A stretch of DNA of 64,000 nt from CAYWEM01 sp964457225 (GTDB lineage Bacteria > Acidobacteriota > Aminicenantia > UBA2199): the NCBI GenBank assembly GCA_964457225.1, contig CAYWEM010000015.1:12317-76316 (forward strand), written 5' to 3'. The notes beneath the pieces were generated by a model. It did no database searches, was not told the DNA's origin, and worked only from the letters and a program-made list of their open reading frames with translations. Of this stretch, positions 8,083 to 16,108 are shown piece after piece; the stretch's first letter is position 1; every line of letters starts with the position of its first letter. The translations under genes and the position numbers were made by a program.

Positions 8083-8109
8083 GGAGGGGCGAGTTGAATC
8101 CGCCCCTCC
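8083..8109 (+). terminator. GC-rich hairpin after the VOC gene
   Basis: GGAGGGGCG and CGCCCCTCC form a perfect 9-bp stem with a 9-base loop, 14 bases after the VOC stop codon. No T-run follows, so it may be a terminator of another class or an mRNA-stabilising structure. Confidence 0.45.
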
Positions 8110-8114
8110 GCCGG

Positions 8115-8144
8115 TTGACGACCAGACGGCGATTGCGGTACTAT
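8115..8144 (+). promoter_or_regulatory. Putative promoter of the AraC-type regulator
   Basis: TTGACG at 8115-8120 and TACTAT at 8139-8144 with an 18-base spacer. The -10 box ends 14 bases before the ATG at 8159 and no Shine-Dalgarno is visible, so the mRNA may be almost leaderless. Confidence 0.5.
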
Positions 8145-8158
8145 TCACAACAACAGCC

Positions 8159-8995
8159 ATGATGCTCAGGACAAAAAAACCTTCACCCTCACTGAGAGGA
8201 TTCATAAATTCTTTCTGGATGCTTGAAACCAGTGCTGGTAACGGCGGCTGGCGGAGTGAGCTGGTCGTCCCGGACGGATATACCCAGCTGATCTTCCATT
8301 ACGGGCGGCCTTTCATGAACAGGTCAGACGGCCGGCTTGAACCACAGAAAAGATTGATCATCTGCGGTCAGCAGCAAGAACCCGGAGCAGTCCTGGCTCC
8401 CCCCGGGGCCGGTATGATCGGGGTTGTTTTCAGGCCTTTCGGTTTGAGTGCTTTTTTCCCGGGACCGGCCGCAGATTATGCCGGGCTGGCAATCCCCCTG
8501 TCAGACATTTTCGGTGCCGGCGCGACGGAATTGGCGGAAAAGTTATTTACAGCAGGCGATTTTTCCGATCGGGCCGGTCTGTTGGAAGAATTCCTGGCCG
8601 ACCGCCTGAAACCGGTCTGTCCGTACTCGCTGAACCTGGTCAAAGAATGTATCAGCTTGGCCAGGTTGCGCCCGGAAAGCGTAACCGTGGCCGGGCTTGC
8701 CGCCGGCTGTTCATTTTCGGTGCGCAACCTGGAGCGTCTCTTCAAAACCCTGGTCGGAATGAGTCCGAAATACTTTATCCGGGTCAGTCGCTTTCAGAAA
8801 GCCCTGGGCCTGCTGCGTCGGGGTGGTCTCGAGCTGGCCGACCTGGCCCAGGCCTGCGGCTACTACGACCAAGCCCATTTCACCAACGAATTCCGCCGGT
8901 TTTCCGGATTGACTCCGGGCGCTTTTCTGCCCGGTGCAGGTTCGGTCTGCATTGGATCCGAACTGCAGGCCGGCGGGCAAAAAGGAGCGGCATGA
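8159..8995 (+). CDS. AraC-family transcriptional regulator
   Basis: A 278-residue regulator. The N-terminal part (about 1-150, with LVVPDGYTQLIFHYG) resembles the effector-binding region found in AraC proteins with the DUF6597-like domain. The C-terminal 100 residues hold two helix-turn-helix motifs, the second followed by CGYYDQAHFTNEFRRFSGLTPGAF, the classic AraC signature. The gene overlaps the following peptidase gene by ATGA, so both are co-translated. The ligand is unknown; the neighbouring VOC protein and S58 peptidase are plausible targets. Confidence 0.92.
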   Translation: MMLRTKKPSPSLRGFINSFWMLETSAGNGGWRSELVVPDGYTQLIFHYGRPFMNRSDGRLEPQKRLIICGQQQEPGAVLAPPGAGMIGVVFRPFGLSAFFPGPAADYAGLAIPLSDIFGAGATELAEKLFTAGDFSDRAGLLEEFLADRLKPVCPYSLNLVKECISLARLRPESVTVAGLAAGCSFSVRNLERLFKTLVGMSPKYFIRVSRFQKALGLLRRGGLELADLAQACGYYDQAHFTNEFRRFSGLTPGAFLPGAGSVCIGSELQAGGQKGAA

Positions 8996-10155
8996 AAAAA
9001 AGAAGTGTTTACTGCTGGCTGTTGCTGTTCCAGGTTGTCTGCCTGAGCTCTGTATCAGCCGGGAAGTCTCTGGATCGCCCGGGGCGGGCACGGGAATTCG
9101 GTCTGCTGGTAGGAGTCTTGCCTCCGGGGGAAAAGAACGCCATCGTCGATGTCGCCGGCGTGCTGGTTGGACAGGAAAGCCTGGTCAGAGGGCTGGATGT
9201 GCGCACAGGTGTGACCGTGATTCTGCCGCACGGGGGGAATCTTTTCCAGGAGAAAGTGCCGGCCGCTATTTATTGCGGCAACGGTTTCGGCAAGCTGGCC
9301 GGCTTGAGCCAGGTCGAGGAACTGGGCAACATTGAAACCCCCATAGTGCTGACCAACACACTGGCAGTAGCCGCCGGGCTGGAGGCGCTGGTCGAGTACA
9401 CTCTGCTCCAGCCGGGCAACCAGCAGGTACGTTCAGTCAACGGGGTGGTAGGGGAAACCAATGACGGCCTGCTCAATGACATACGCGGCCGTCACCTCGG
9501 GCCGGCTCAGGTTTTGAGAGCCATCGCCGCGGCCGGTGACGGCTTCCCGGCCGAGGGCAATGCCGGGGCAGGCACCGGCACGGTATGTTTCGGTTTCAAG
9601 GGCGGCATCGGAACTTCATCCCGTCGCCTGCCGGAAACTCTCGGAGGCTATACCGTGGGCGTGTTGGTTCAGAGTAATTTCGGCGGGGTGCTGAGTGCGG
9701 CCGGCCTGCCGCTCGGCCGCCTGCTGGGGTGCCATGCCTTCAGCCGGGCCCTGCAGGAAAACGCCGACGGCTCCTGCATGATCGTGGTGGCCACCGATGC
9801 TCCGCTGCTGGCCAGGAACCTGAAACGCCTGGCCAAGCGGGCCATGCTCGGCCTGGGCCGCAGCGGTGGCATAGCGGCTCACGGCAGCGGGGATTACGTC
9901 ATTGCTTTTTCCACTGCTCCAGGCCTGCGCATTCGACCCGGGCGAAAAATGACTTCGGCCGCCGAACTGGATGACAGCGAGCTGAACGGCTTGTTCCTGG
10001 CGGTGATCGAAGCCACTGAAGAGGCTATCCTCAATTCCCTGTTCATGGCTGAAAGCATGACCGGCTTCAACGGCGCCCAAGTCGTTTCCCTGCGTGAAGC
10101 CATTGCCTCTGATCCTCAGGCAGCCGCGTTATTTGCGGCGAACGCGGCTGATTGA
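8992..10155 (+). CDS. Secreted S58-family (DmpA-like) peptidase
   Basis: A 387-residue protein starting with a signal peptide (about 1-23). The mature part matches the DmpA/L-aminopeptidase D-Ala-esterase family: NAIVDVAGVLVGQ near 49-61, a long Gly/Ala-rich alpha part, and CFGFKGGIGTSSR at 199-211, the region where these proenzymes self-cleave to expose an N-terminal nucleophile. Family members hydrolyse N-terminal residues of small peptides or beta-peptides. A signal peptide suggests action in the periplasm. The start at 8992 is set by the ATGA overlap with the AraC gene and AAAGGAGC upstream; the longer open frame inside the AraC gene is not used. Confidence 0.88.
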   Translation: MKKRSVYCWLLLFQVVCLSSVSAGKSLDRPGRAREFGLLVGVLPPGEKNAIVDVAGVLVGQESLVRGLDVRTGVTVILPHGGNLFQEKVPAAIYCGNGFGKLAGLSQVEELGNIETPIVLTNTLAVAAGLEALVEYTLLQPGNQQVRSVNGVVGETNDGLLNDIRGRHLGPAQVLRAIAAAGDGFPAEGNAGAGTGTVCFGFKGGIGTSSRRLPETLGGYTVGVLVQSNFGGVLSAAGLPLGRLLGCHAFSRALQENADGSCMIVVATDAPLLARNLKRLAKRAMLGLGRSGGIAAHGSGDYVIAFSTAPGLRIRPGRKMTSAAELDDSELNGLFLAVIEATEEAILNSLFMAESMTGFNGAQVVSLREAIASDPQAAALFAANAAD

Positions 10156-10192
10156 ACCTGCCGGCCAAGCAACAAAGTAAAAACTCAACCCC

Positions 10193-10221
10193 TTGACCGG
10201 GAAGGCTGATTCGGTTATATT
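10193..10221 (+). promoter_or_regulatory. asnA promoter
   Basis: TTGACC at 10193-10198, 17-base spacer, TATATT at 10216-10221. It would give a leader of about 150 bases, unusually long for this window, containing the Asn-rich leader peptide. Confidence 0.75.
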
Positions 10222-10249
10222 GCTGCTGATGAAAAAATCATGTGTGTTC

Positions 10250-10377
10250 AGGTTCCGATAAGCCATGAAAATAAAGGAACCTTTCTTCCTCAATAACAAC
10301 TCCAACTGCAACCGGGCGGTTCCCGCCGCCTGAAAAATTCCCAACCAAAACCTGTTTTTTAATTCACGAGGAGGAAT
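10250..10377 (+). promoter_or_regulatory. Candidate asnA attenuator leader
   Basis: Several mutually exclusive pairings can be drawn. AGGTTCC (10250-10256) pairs perfectly with GGAACCT (10276-10282). That second element can alternatively pair through GGAACC with GGTTCC (10318-10323), which also belongs to a GGCGG/CCGCC hairpin (10315-10327). TTCCTC (10286-10291) is complementary to GAGGAA (10371-10376) in the asnA ribosome site. A run of six T (10355-10360) is not preceded by an obvious strong stem, so translational control is at least as likely as transcriptional termination. Confidence 0.55.
10265..10333 (+). CDS. Asn-rich leader peptide upstream of asnA
   Basis: A 22-codon open frame ATG...TGA in the asnA 5' leader, between a good promoter and the gene. 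Residues 10-16 read NNNSNCN: five of seven codons specify asparagine (AAT AAC AAC tcc AAC tgc AAC). Leader peptides rich in the pathway's own amino acid are the hallmark of ribosome-mediated attenuation, known for trp, his, leu and other operons. The next gene makes asparagine, so the match between codon content and enzyme product is specific. No strong Shine-Dalgarno is seen before its ATG. Expression is inferred, not shown. Confidence 0.7.
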   Translation: MKIKEPFFLNNNSNCNRAVPAA

Positions 10378-10381
10378 ACCA

Positions 10382-11419
10382 ATGCATAAAGATTTTTCGA
10401 TTCCAGTTCAATACAAGCCCCTGTTGGATCCGCTGGCCACCGAGGCGGCCATCATGCAGATCAAGGAATACTTTCAGAAACAACTGGCAGTGGCGCTGAA
10501 CCTGCGCCGGGTGACCGCCCCCCTGCTGGTGCCGGCCGGGCAGGGCATAAACGACGACCTGAGCGGGGTGGAACAACCTGTTTCTTTTCCACTACCCAGT
10601 TTTGCCGGCCTGCGGGTCGAAATAGTACAATCCCTGGCCAAGTGGAAACGACTGGCCCTGGCCCAATTGGGATTGGCCGCCGGCAGCGGTATTTATACCG
10701 ATATGAACGCCGTCAGGCCCCATGAAAAACCGGACAACCTGCACTCGGTCTACGTCGACCAGTGGGACTGGGAAAGGGTGATCAGCCCGGAACAGCGCAA
10801 CCTGGACTACCTGAAGTACATGGTCAGACAGGTTTACCGGGTGATCAGGGATTGTGAAACCAGCCTTTTTCACAGCTATTCTTTCCTGGAGCCGCAGCTT
10901 CCGGAAGAGATAACCTTTATCCACGCTGAAAAACTGTTGAGCCTATTTCCCGGTTTGCCCGCCCAGGAAAGGGAACATGAAATCTGCAGGCGCCACGGGG
11001 CGGTATTCGTTATCGGTATCGGTGCGGATCTGCCCGACGGCCGGGTCCATGACCTGCGCGCCCCGGACTACGATGACTGGAGCTCAGATAACGGGGCCGG
11101 TTCCGGTTTGAACGGTGATATCCTGGTATGGTTCCCGGTATTGCAGAGATCACTGGAGCTCTCTTCAATGGGTATCAGGGTGGACGGCCAGGCCTTGCTG
11201 CACCAGCTTAAACTCTGCAATTGCGAACAACGCCGCGAATTGTACTATCACAGGCTGTTGCTGGAAGATCGCCTGCCTCTGACCGTGGGAGGCGGTATCG
11301 GCCAGTCTAGGCTTTGCCAGTATTTCCTGCGCAAGGCCCATATCGGCGAAGTCCAGGCCGGCATCTGGCCGCCTGAAATGATCGAAGACTGTCGCAGGCG
11401 CGGATTGACCCTTTTCTGA
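10382..11419 (+). CDS. asnA: Aspartate-ammonia ligase (asparagine synthetase A)
   Basis: A 345-residue enzyme, close to the E. coli AsnA length (330). Family landmarks include APLLVPAGQGINDDLSGVEQPV (about 42-63), PHEKPDNLHSVYVDQWDWE in the middle, and GGGIGQSRLCQYFL...HIGEVQAGIWP near the end. It uses ATP and ammonia to convert aspartate to asparagine in the cytoplasm and is related to class II aminoacyl-tRNA synthetases. GAGGAGGAAT ends five bases before the ATG. Its leader holds an Asn-codon-rich peptide, which suggests regulation by charged tRNA-Asn. Convergent with the phosphatase gene downstream. Confidence 0.96.
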   Translation: MHKDFSIPVQYKPLLDPLATEAAIMQIKEYFQKQLAVALNLRRVTAPLLVPAGQGINDDLSGVEQPVSFPLPSFAGLRVEIVQSLAKWKRLALAQLGLAAGSGIYTDMNAVRPHEKPDNLHSVYVDQWDWERVISPEQRNLDYLKYMVRQVYRVIRDCETSLFHSYSFLEPQLPEEITFIHAEKLLSLFPGLPAQEREHEICRRHGAVFVIGIGADLPDGRVHDLRAPDYDDWSSDNGAGSGLNGDILVWFPVLQRSLELSSMGIRVDGQALLHQLKLCNCEQRRELYYHRLLLEDRLPLTVGGGIGQSRLCQYFLRKAHIGEVQAGIWPPEMIEDCRRRGLTLF

Positions 11420-11429
11420 ACTGAATTCC

Positions 11430-11455
11430 CGATGCTTCGGAGTGTGAAGCAATCG
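11430..11455. terminator. Imperfect hairpin between convergent asnA and phosphatase genes
   Basis: TGCTTC and GAAGCA form a six-base stem, extended by CGA/TCG with a one-base bulge. Only weak T-content follows on either strand, so terminator function is uncertain. Confidence 0.3.
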
Positions 11456-11476
11456 ATGGTTTGAATTGGTTTTGAT

Positions 11477-13120
11477 TCAGTTCAGCAGTTCGAGCACCAG
11501 GCGGGAGACGAAGAAGTTGCGGCCGTTATAAACATTCAGAGTAGGGGTTTCAATTCTTCTGCCGTTAAGATACACCTGGTTTCGATGAGCTGGAATCAAC
11601 AGGGTTTTATACCCCTTGCGCACCCTAAGCTCCGGGTTTTTATTTTCGGCGACCTTGACCCGAGTCACCCGGGCGCCCAGCTCCAGGAAGGCGCTTTCAG
11701 CCTCGATGTAGTATTCCGCGCTCAGGGTGTCCAGGTTCAAACTGAAGAGTCTCTGCATGTAGTGATTAACCTCGGTGTTGTCGACAACCCCGGACGGGCG
11801 CTCGCCCCGGGGGTGGTAGACGGCCAGGGATACGTCGCCGCCGGTATGGCCGGTGGTGGTCCAGCCTACGGCTGAGCGCCGGCTCAGCATGGGGCCGATC
11901 AGCTCGTCCAGGGAGCCTTTTTTTCTATTGCCGGCCCGGACTTCCTGCAGGTAGTCCCAGGCAGCCTGGAATTCCCGGTCAGTGATTTGCCGCAGGCCGT
12001 AGCGCTCGACCAGGCTCCGGCGGGTTTCCAGCGGGCAGTCTACATCAAGCAGTTCCTTTTCAAGTTCATAAGCGCTGATGACTGCGGCCTGCAAGGGCAG
12101 GATGAAATCGTCCAGGCTGCGTTTGTCGTAATCATCGTTGCTCGCTGCGGCTCCCATGCTGATACCCCCGGTGCCGTGGTCGGAAACCACGATGACCACT
12201 GTGCCCCCGTCCCGGCCGGCAAAATCCAGCGCCTTTTCCACCGCCTGGTTGAAGGCCAGGGTGTCGGCCAGGAAAGCGGCCGGGTCATTGCCGTGAGCGG
12301 CCCAGTCTATCTGGCTGCCCTCAACCAGCAGGAAAAAACCTTTCTCGTTCCGGGACAGGATTTCGATGGCCTTGTCGGTCATCTCGGCCAGGGAAGGCTC
12401 TTTTTCCGGATCTCGACTCAGTTCGCAGGTAAGAGCCCGATCAGCGAAAATGCCCCAGAGAGGACCTTTGTCAATGGCCCGCATTTCCGCCGGGGTCCTG
12501 GCCACCCGGCTGCCCGTTTGTTCAAGAACGGCCCAGAGATCTTCCCGGTCCGGCCTCTTGTCAGGGTTGAGAAAATCAGCTCCCCCGCCCAGCACCGCAT
12601 CGAGCCTGCTGTAAACCAATTGCAAGGCTATATCGTTCATTTTTCCCCGCTCGGGTGTGTGGGCTGAGAACGCCGCCGGAGTGGCGTGGGTCACCTGGCT
12701 GGTGGCCACCAGGCCGGTGGCCTTTCCGGCCAGGCGGGCCGCCTGGAGGATGGTCAGCAACGGGGCCCGTTGTCTCCCGGCCGGAACCGGAGCGGCGCCG
12801 GGCAAGGAAAAAACATCCGGCAGTATTGCCACAAAACCGGATTGGGATTTATGACCGGTGGCGTAGGCCGTGGAGGCCGGAGCTGAATCGGCGATCGGCG
12901 CATCGGCCGAATGAGTGCGCACCAGGCCGCAGACATGAGGATCCCAGGCCAGCGGCCGGCCGCCGTTGTACCAGCGTGCCAGGGTGGCGCCCTCGATACT
13001 GAGCCCGTCCGGGATCATCAGGATTATGCTGCGGATTTCCTCGTGACCGGTGACCTGGTCTTTGCTGTACAGAGGGGGCAGGATGAGGAAAAGGATTACA
13101 ATGACCACTGAGGTTTTCAT
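11477..13120 (-). CDS. Secreted alkaline phosphatase
   Basis: A 547-residue protein with a signal peptide (1-19). The metal-binding IILMIPDG comes at 32-39, and the nucleophile motif ADSAPASTAYATGHK places the catalytic Ser at 79, within the DSA signature of PhoA-type phosphatases. Later metal ligands are visible in EGSQIDWAAHGND, VVSDHGTGG and TTGHTGGD. It would hydrolyse phosphomonoesters in the periplasm using zinc and magnesium. The last 100 residues after the final metal ligand look like a beta-rich appendage. A palindrome lies at the expected transcription start. Confidence 0.93.
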   Translation of the reverse strand: MKTSVVIVILFLILPPLYSKDQVTGHEEIRSIILMIPDGLSIEGATLARWYNGGRPLAWDPHVCGLVRTHSADAPIADSAPASTAYATGHKSQSGFVAILPDVFSLPGAAPVPAGRQRAPLLTILQAARLAGKATGLVATSQVTHATPAAFSAHTPERGKMNDIALQLVYSRLDAVLGGGADFLNPDKRPDREDLWAVLEQTGSRVARTPAEMRAIDKGPLWGIFADRALTCELSRDPEKEPSLAEMTDKAIEILSRNEKGFFLLVEGSQIDWAAHGNDPAAFLADTLAFNQAVEKALDFAGRDGGTVVIVVSDHGTGGISMGAAASNDDYDKRSLDDFILPLQAAVISAYELEKELLDVDCPLETRRSLVERYGLRQITDREFQAAWDYLQEVRAGNRKKGSLDELIGPMLSRRSAVGWTTTGHTGGDVSLAVYHPRGERPSGVVDNTEVNHYMQRLFSLNLDTLSAEYYIEAESAFLELGARVTRVKVAENKNPELRVRKGYKTLLIPAHRNQVYLNGRRIETPTLNVYNGRNFFVSRLVLELLN

Positions 13121-13154
13121 GTTTTTTCTCCAGTTTCAGTTGATTCCGGCTGGG

Positions 13155-13169
13155 GAAAACCCGGTTTTC
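13155..13169. promoter_or_regulatory. Palindrome at the phosphatase transcription start
   Basis: GAAAACC-C-GGTTTTC is a perfect 7-7 inverted repeat placed just downstream of the candidate minus-strand -10 box, where an operator would block transcription. It could equally be a coincidence of base composition. Confidence 0.35.
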
Positions 13170-13174
13170 GAATC

Positions 13175-13203
13175 ATTGTAACATGGGGCAATCCCGTTGT
13201 CTG
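13175..13203 (-). promoter_or_regulatory. Putative promoter of the alkaline phosphatase gene
   Basis: On the minus strand CAGACA (plus 13198-13203), a 17-base spacer and TACAAT (13175-13180). Confidence 0.5.
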
Positions 13204-13272
13204 CAGCGGGAAGTTTAATTCTCGATCCGAGGCCGGCCGAAGTCAGCGTATTTGCCTGTTCTGATTTTCCGA

Positions 13273-13301
13273 TTGACTTGCCCGGCTGATTCTTATATAA
13301 G
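13273..13301 (+). promoter_or_regulatory. Promoter of the cinA-exporter operon
   Basis: TTGACT at 13273-13278, 17-base spacer, TATAAG at 13296-13301. GGAGG follows, nine bases before the cinA ATG. Confidence 0.75.
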
Positions 13302-13322
13302 GAAGGCCGGAGGTCGGAAAAA

Positions 13323-14570
13323 ATGCGCGCCCTGTTCATTGCCGTCGGTTCCGAGTTACTGCAGCAGGACCGTCGGGACACCAATTCACTCTACGTACAG
13401 CGGAGATTGCGTGAATACGGAATTCTGACCGATATGAAAGTGGTGGTCGGTGATCAGCGTGAACACCTGGTCTGGCTGGTGAAAAAAGCTGCTCCCCGGT
13501 TTCAGCTGGTAGTGCTGTGCGGCGGCCTGGGACCGACCGAGGATGACATAACCCGCGAATGCGTAGCCGGCGCTCTCGGCCTGGATCTGGTTTTCGATGA
13601 ATGCATCTGGCAGGGTATCAATGAAATGTTTCAAATCCGCGGACGCCGTCCGGCGGAAAACAACGTCCGCCAGGCTTTTGTAATTCAGGGCGCCGAAGTG
13701 CTGGACAATCCTAATGGTACCGCTCCGGGGCTTTACCTGGAAAACGGGGACTGCCTTTTTTTACTGTTGCCTGGGCCTCCGGCTGAATTGATACCGATAT
13801 TTGAAAAGGTGCTGGAGGAAAAAATCGCTCCCTTGTCCAATTACTTCATTTTCAAGAAGCGGCTGGTATTCAGCGGCATTGGTGAATCGGAACTGGACAA
13901 GCTGGCGGCCCCGGTTTACGGCAGGTACAGAAATCCGCAGACTACGATCCTGGCAGAGCGGGGCCTGGTGGAAATTCACCTGCTGGGCCGCGACCGGCGC
14001 AATCCTGAAGAAACCAGGCGACTGACAGATGAACTGGCGGAAAAACTGAAAAACTTGCTGGCTGACAATTTCCTGTTCGAGGGAAGCGGCAGCCTGGAAG
14101 AAAGCCTGGTTTCAGAGCTTTCGGGGCAGGGCCTGACCCTGGCCCTGGCTGAAAGCTGCAGCGGCGGCTGGCTGGGCCAACGCATCACTTCGGTGCCGGG
14201 CTGTTCGGCGGTTTTTCGCGGAGCTGTGATCGCCTATGCCGATGATGTCAAGCGGGATCTGCTCCGGGTTGATCATGATTTATTGCAGGCCGAGGGAGCT
14301 GTATCCGGCCGGGTGGCGGAACAAATGGCCCGCGGAGTGCGGGAACTGTTTCATGCCGACCTGGGCCTGGCTGTAACGGGCATAGCCGGACCTGGTGGAG
14401 CCAGGCCGGGAAAACCGGTCGGACTGGTTTTCCTGCACCTGTCGGGTCCTGAGTTCGAGGAGTCAGTCCATTTCGTTTTCCCGGGTGATCGTGACGGAAT
14501 AAGGCAGCGCAGTGTCAATGCCGCCCTGGCCCTGGCCCTGCGCCGGCTGCGCGTCCAAAATGCCTGCTGA
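13323..14570 (+). CDS. cinA: CinA-family protein (nicotinamide-nucleotide amidohydrolase)
   Basis: A 415-residue two-domain protein of typical CinA length. The N-terminal molybdopterin-binding-like domain (about 1-170) has LCGGLGPTEDD, which in CinA proteins is linked to ADP-ribose/NAD-derivative pyrophosphatase activity. The C-terminal PncC-type domain (about 255-415) has LALAESCSGGWLGQRIT and GIAGPGG, the NMN deamidase signature. Together they support pyridine-nucleotide salvage. First gene of an overlapping plus-strand run: the following methyltransferase starts inside its last codons. Confidence 0.93.
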   Translation: MRALFIAVGSELLQQDRRDTNSLYVQRRLREYGILTDMKVVVGDQREHLVWLVKKAAPRFQLVVLCGGLGPTEDDITRECVAGALGLDLVFDECIWQGINEMFQIRGRRPAENNVRQAFVIQGAEVLDNPNGTAPGLYLENGDCLFLLLPGPPAELIPIFEKVLEEKIAPLSNYFIFKKRLVFSGIGESELDKLAAPVYGRYRNPQTTILAERGLVEIHLLGRDRRNPEETRRLTDELAEKLKNLLADNFLFEGSGSLEESLVSELSGQGLTLALAESCSGGWLGQRITSVPGCSAVFRGAVIAYADDVKRDLLRVDHDLLQAEGAVSGRVAEQMARGVRELFHADLGLAVTGIAGPGGARPGKPVGLVFLHLSGPEFEESVHFVFPGDRDGIRQRSVNAALALALRRLRVQNAC

Positions 14571-15303
14571 ACTGAATAACGGGGAGTTCAGCCGCGACAC
14601 TTTTTTCAACGGCCGGGTGGTGGTCTGGCAGAAAAAGAGAGGCTATCGCTTTGCCCTGGACGCGCCCCTGCTGGCATCTTTCATTGAAGGCGGCCGGGAA
14701 CCGGCGGTCGAATTCGGGTGCGGCTGCGGTATCATATCACTGTTACTGCTTTTTTCCGGTAAATTCAAGCGGATCAGGGCTTTTGAAATCCAGGAGGATT
14801 TGTGCCGCCTGGCCCGCTTCAACGCTCAGGAAAACGGATTCCAGGATCGCCTTGAAGTGGAACATGCCGATTTCCGCCGGGAAGCCGCCAAGCTGGACGG
14901 AGTACAAAACCTATTCGGCAACCCGCCCTTCTTCCCCCAGGACCGGGGTCTGGTCAGCCGTAACCCGGAGGTGCGGGCGGCCAAGTTTGAAACTTTCCTG
15001 GGGCTGGCTGAATTACTGGCCGCGGCGGCCGCGGTACTTGGCGCTGACGGCCGGCTGAGCCTGGTTTACCCGGCCGACCGATTTGACGAACTGGAGGTTG
15101 AGGCGGAAAAATGCGGCCTTTACTGGGTTTGTCGGCGGGCGGTCAAGTCTTTTGCCGCTGGAAAGACGGAACGATTTCTGGTAAAATTGCAAAAGTCTTC
15201 TGCCGGCCGGATCGATCTGGATCCACTGCACATTTTCAGCCGCAAAGGAGTGTATTCTCAGGAAATGAAAGAGGTTTTAACAGGAAAAAACGATGCTGGT
15301 TAA
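14560..15303 (+). CDS. tRNA1(Val) adenine-N6 methyltransferase-like protein
   Basis: A 247-residue class I methyltransferase. SAM-binding motif I is EFGCGCGIIS at 51-60, and the catalytic NPPFF motif at 121-125 is the NPPF/Y type used for N6-adenine methylation. The protein resembles YfiC/TrmN6, which modifies A37 of tRNA1(Val); other small NPPF methyltransferases remain possible. The frame opens earlier within cinA, but the ATG at 14560, overlapping the cinA stop by 11 bases, fits the family length. Its stop overlaps the next permease gene. Confidence 0.82.
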   Translation: MPAELNNGEFSRDTFFNGRVVVWQKKRGYRFALDAPLLASFIEGGREPAVEFGCGCGIISLLLLFSGKFKRIRAFEIQEDLCRLARFNAQENGFQDRLEVEHADFRREAAKLDGVQNLFGNPPFFPQDRGLVSRNPEVRAAKFETFLGLAELLAAAAAVLGADGRLSLVYPADRFDELEVEAEKCGLYWVCRRAVKSFAAGKTERFLVKLQKSSAGRIDLDPLHIFSRKGVYSQEMKEVLTGKNDAG

Positions 15304-16105
15304 ACTGAAAGAGATCGTTCGCCATCGCCAATTGATCCAGACACTGGTGTCCAGGGAACTGAAAGCCAGGTACCGGGGGACGGTGCTGGGTTTCCTCTGG
15401 AGTTTTTTCAACCCTCTGCTCTTGATGGTCGTGTATTCGATAGTCTTTGGTTTTATCATGCCGGCCCGCTTCCCCCAGTTCGAGGAAAAAGCCATTTACT
15501 ATTCGATTTTCCTGTTCACCGGCATTCTGCCCTGGACCTGGTTTTCTTCCTCGCTCAACGAATCCGCCAACGTTTTACTGGTGCACGGAGCACTGATCAA
15601 GAAAATCCAGTTTCCCATCGAAGTTTTGCCGATCATGGTGGTGACCACCAACATGATTCACTTCCTGCTGGGCATTCCCATTTTAGTGCTTTTTTTTATC
15701 ATCTTCTTTCCGGCCGCGATCAGTTGGTGGATTCTTTTCCTGCCGCTGGCCGTTATCGTGCAGGCAATTTTCACCATGGGACTCGCCTTTCTCATCTCGG
15801 CCCTGACCGTTCATTTCCGGGATATAAAGGACATACTGGCCAACCTGCTCACCCTTTGGTTCTTTTCCACCCCGATCATCTATCCCTTCGACGCTCCCCA
15901 GATACAGAATTCATCAGCCCTGAAGACCCTGCTGTCACTGAACCCGATGACCCACATAGTCGAAGCTTATCATTTCGCGTTTTTTTACGGATCCCTGCCC
16001 CATTACAAGCGCCTGTCAGTGACCGTACTGGTCGGCGCCCTGTTTTTCTACCTGGGCTACAAGATATTCGACAAATTGCGTGATACTTTTATAGAAGAGG
16101 TCTGA
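15293..16105 (+). CDS. ABC-2 type polysaccharide export permease (Wzm/TagG-like)
   Basis: A 270-residue integral membrane protein with six hydrophobic segments. The N-terminal SRELKARYRGTVLGFLWSFFNP is the signature of the polysaccharide/polyol-phosphate exporter permeases that move O-antigen, capsule or teichoic acid precursors across the inner membrane. The ATPase gene follows three bases later and carries a Wzt-like C-terminal extension, so the pair should act as an O-antigen-type transporter. No polysaccharide assembly genes adjoin directly; glycosyltransferases occur at about 49.5-54 kb. Confidence 0.92.
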   Translation: MLVKLKEIVRHRQLIQTLVSRELKARYRGTVLGFLWSFFNPLLLMVVYSIVFGFIMPARFPQFEEKAIYYSIFLFTGILPWTWFSSSLNESANVLLVHGALIKKIQFPIEVLPIMVVTTNMIHFLLGIPILVLFFIIFFPAAISWWILFLPLAVIVQAIFTMGLAFLISALTVHFRDIKDILANLLTLWFFSTPIIYPFDAPQIQNSSALKTLLSLNPMTHIVEAYHFAFFYGSLPHYKRLSVTVLVGALFFYLGYKIFDKLRDTFIEEV

Positions 16106-16108
16106 TCG

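Noticed and set aside
10129..10344. A 71-codon minus-strand frame across the asnA leader
   Set aside because: No ribosome site or family motif, and it runs antisense through the leader peptide and the end of the peptidase gene.
11987..12667. A 226-codon plus-strand open frame inside the phosphatase gene, and similar long antisense frames at 1654-2478, 9616-10080 and 61654-62139
   Set aside because: They lie fully antisense to genes with clear family motifs, show no domain of their own, and are the expected result of GC-biased third positions.
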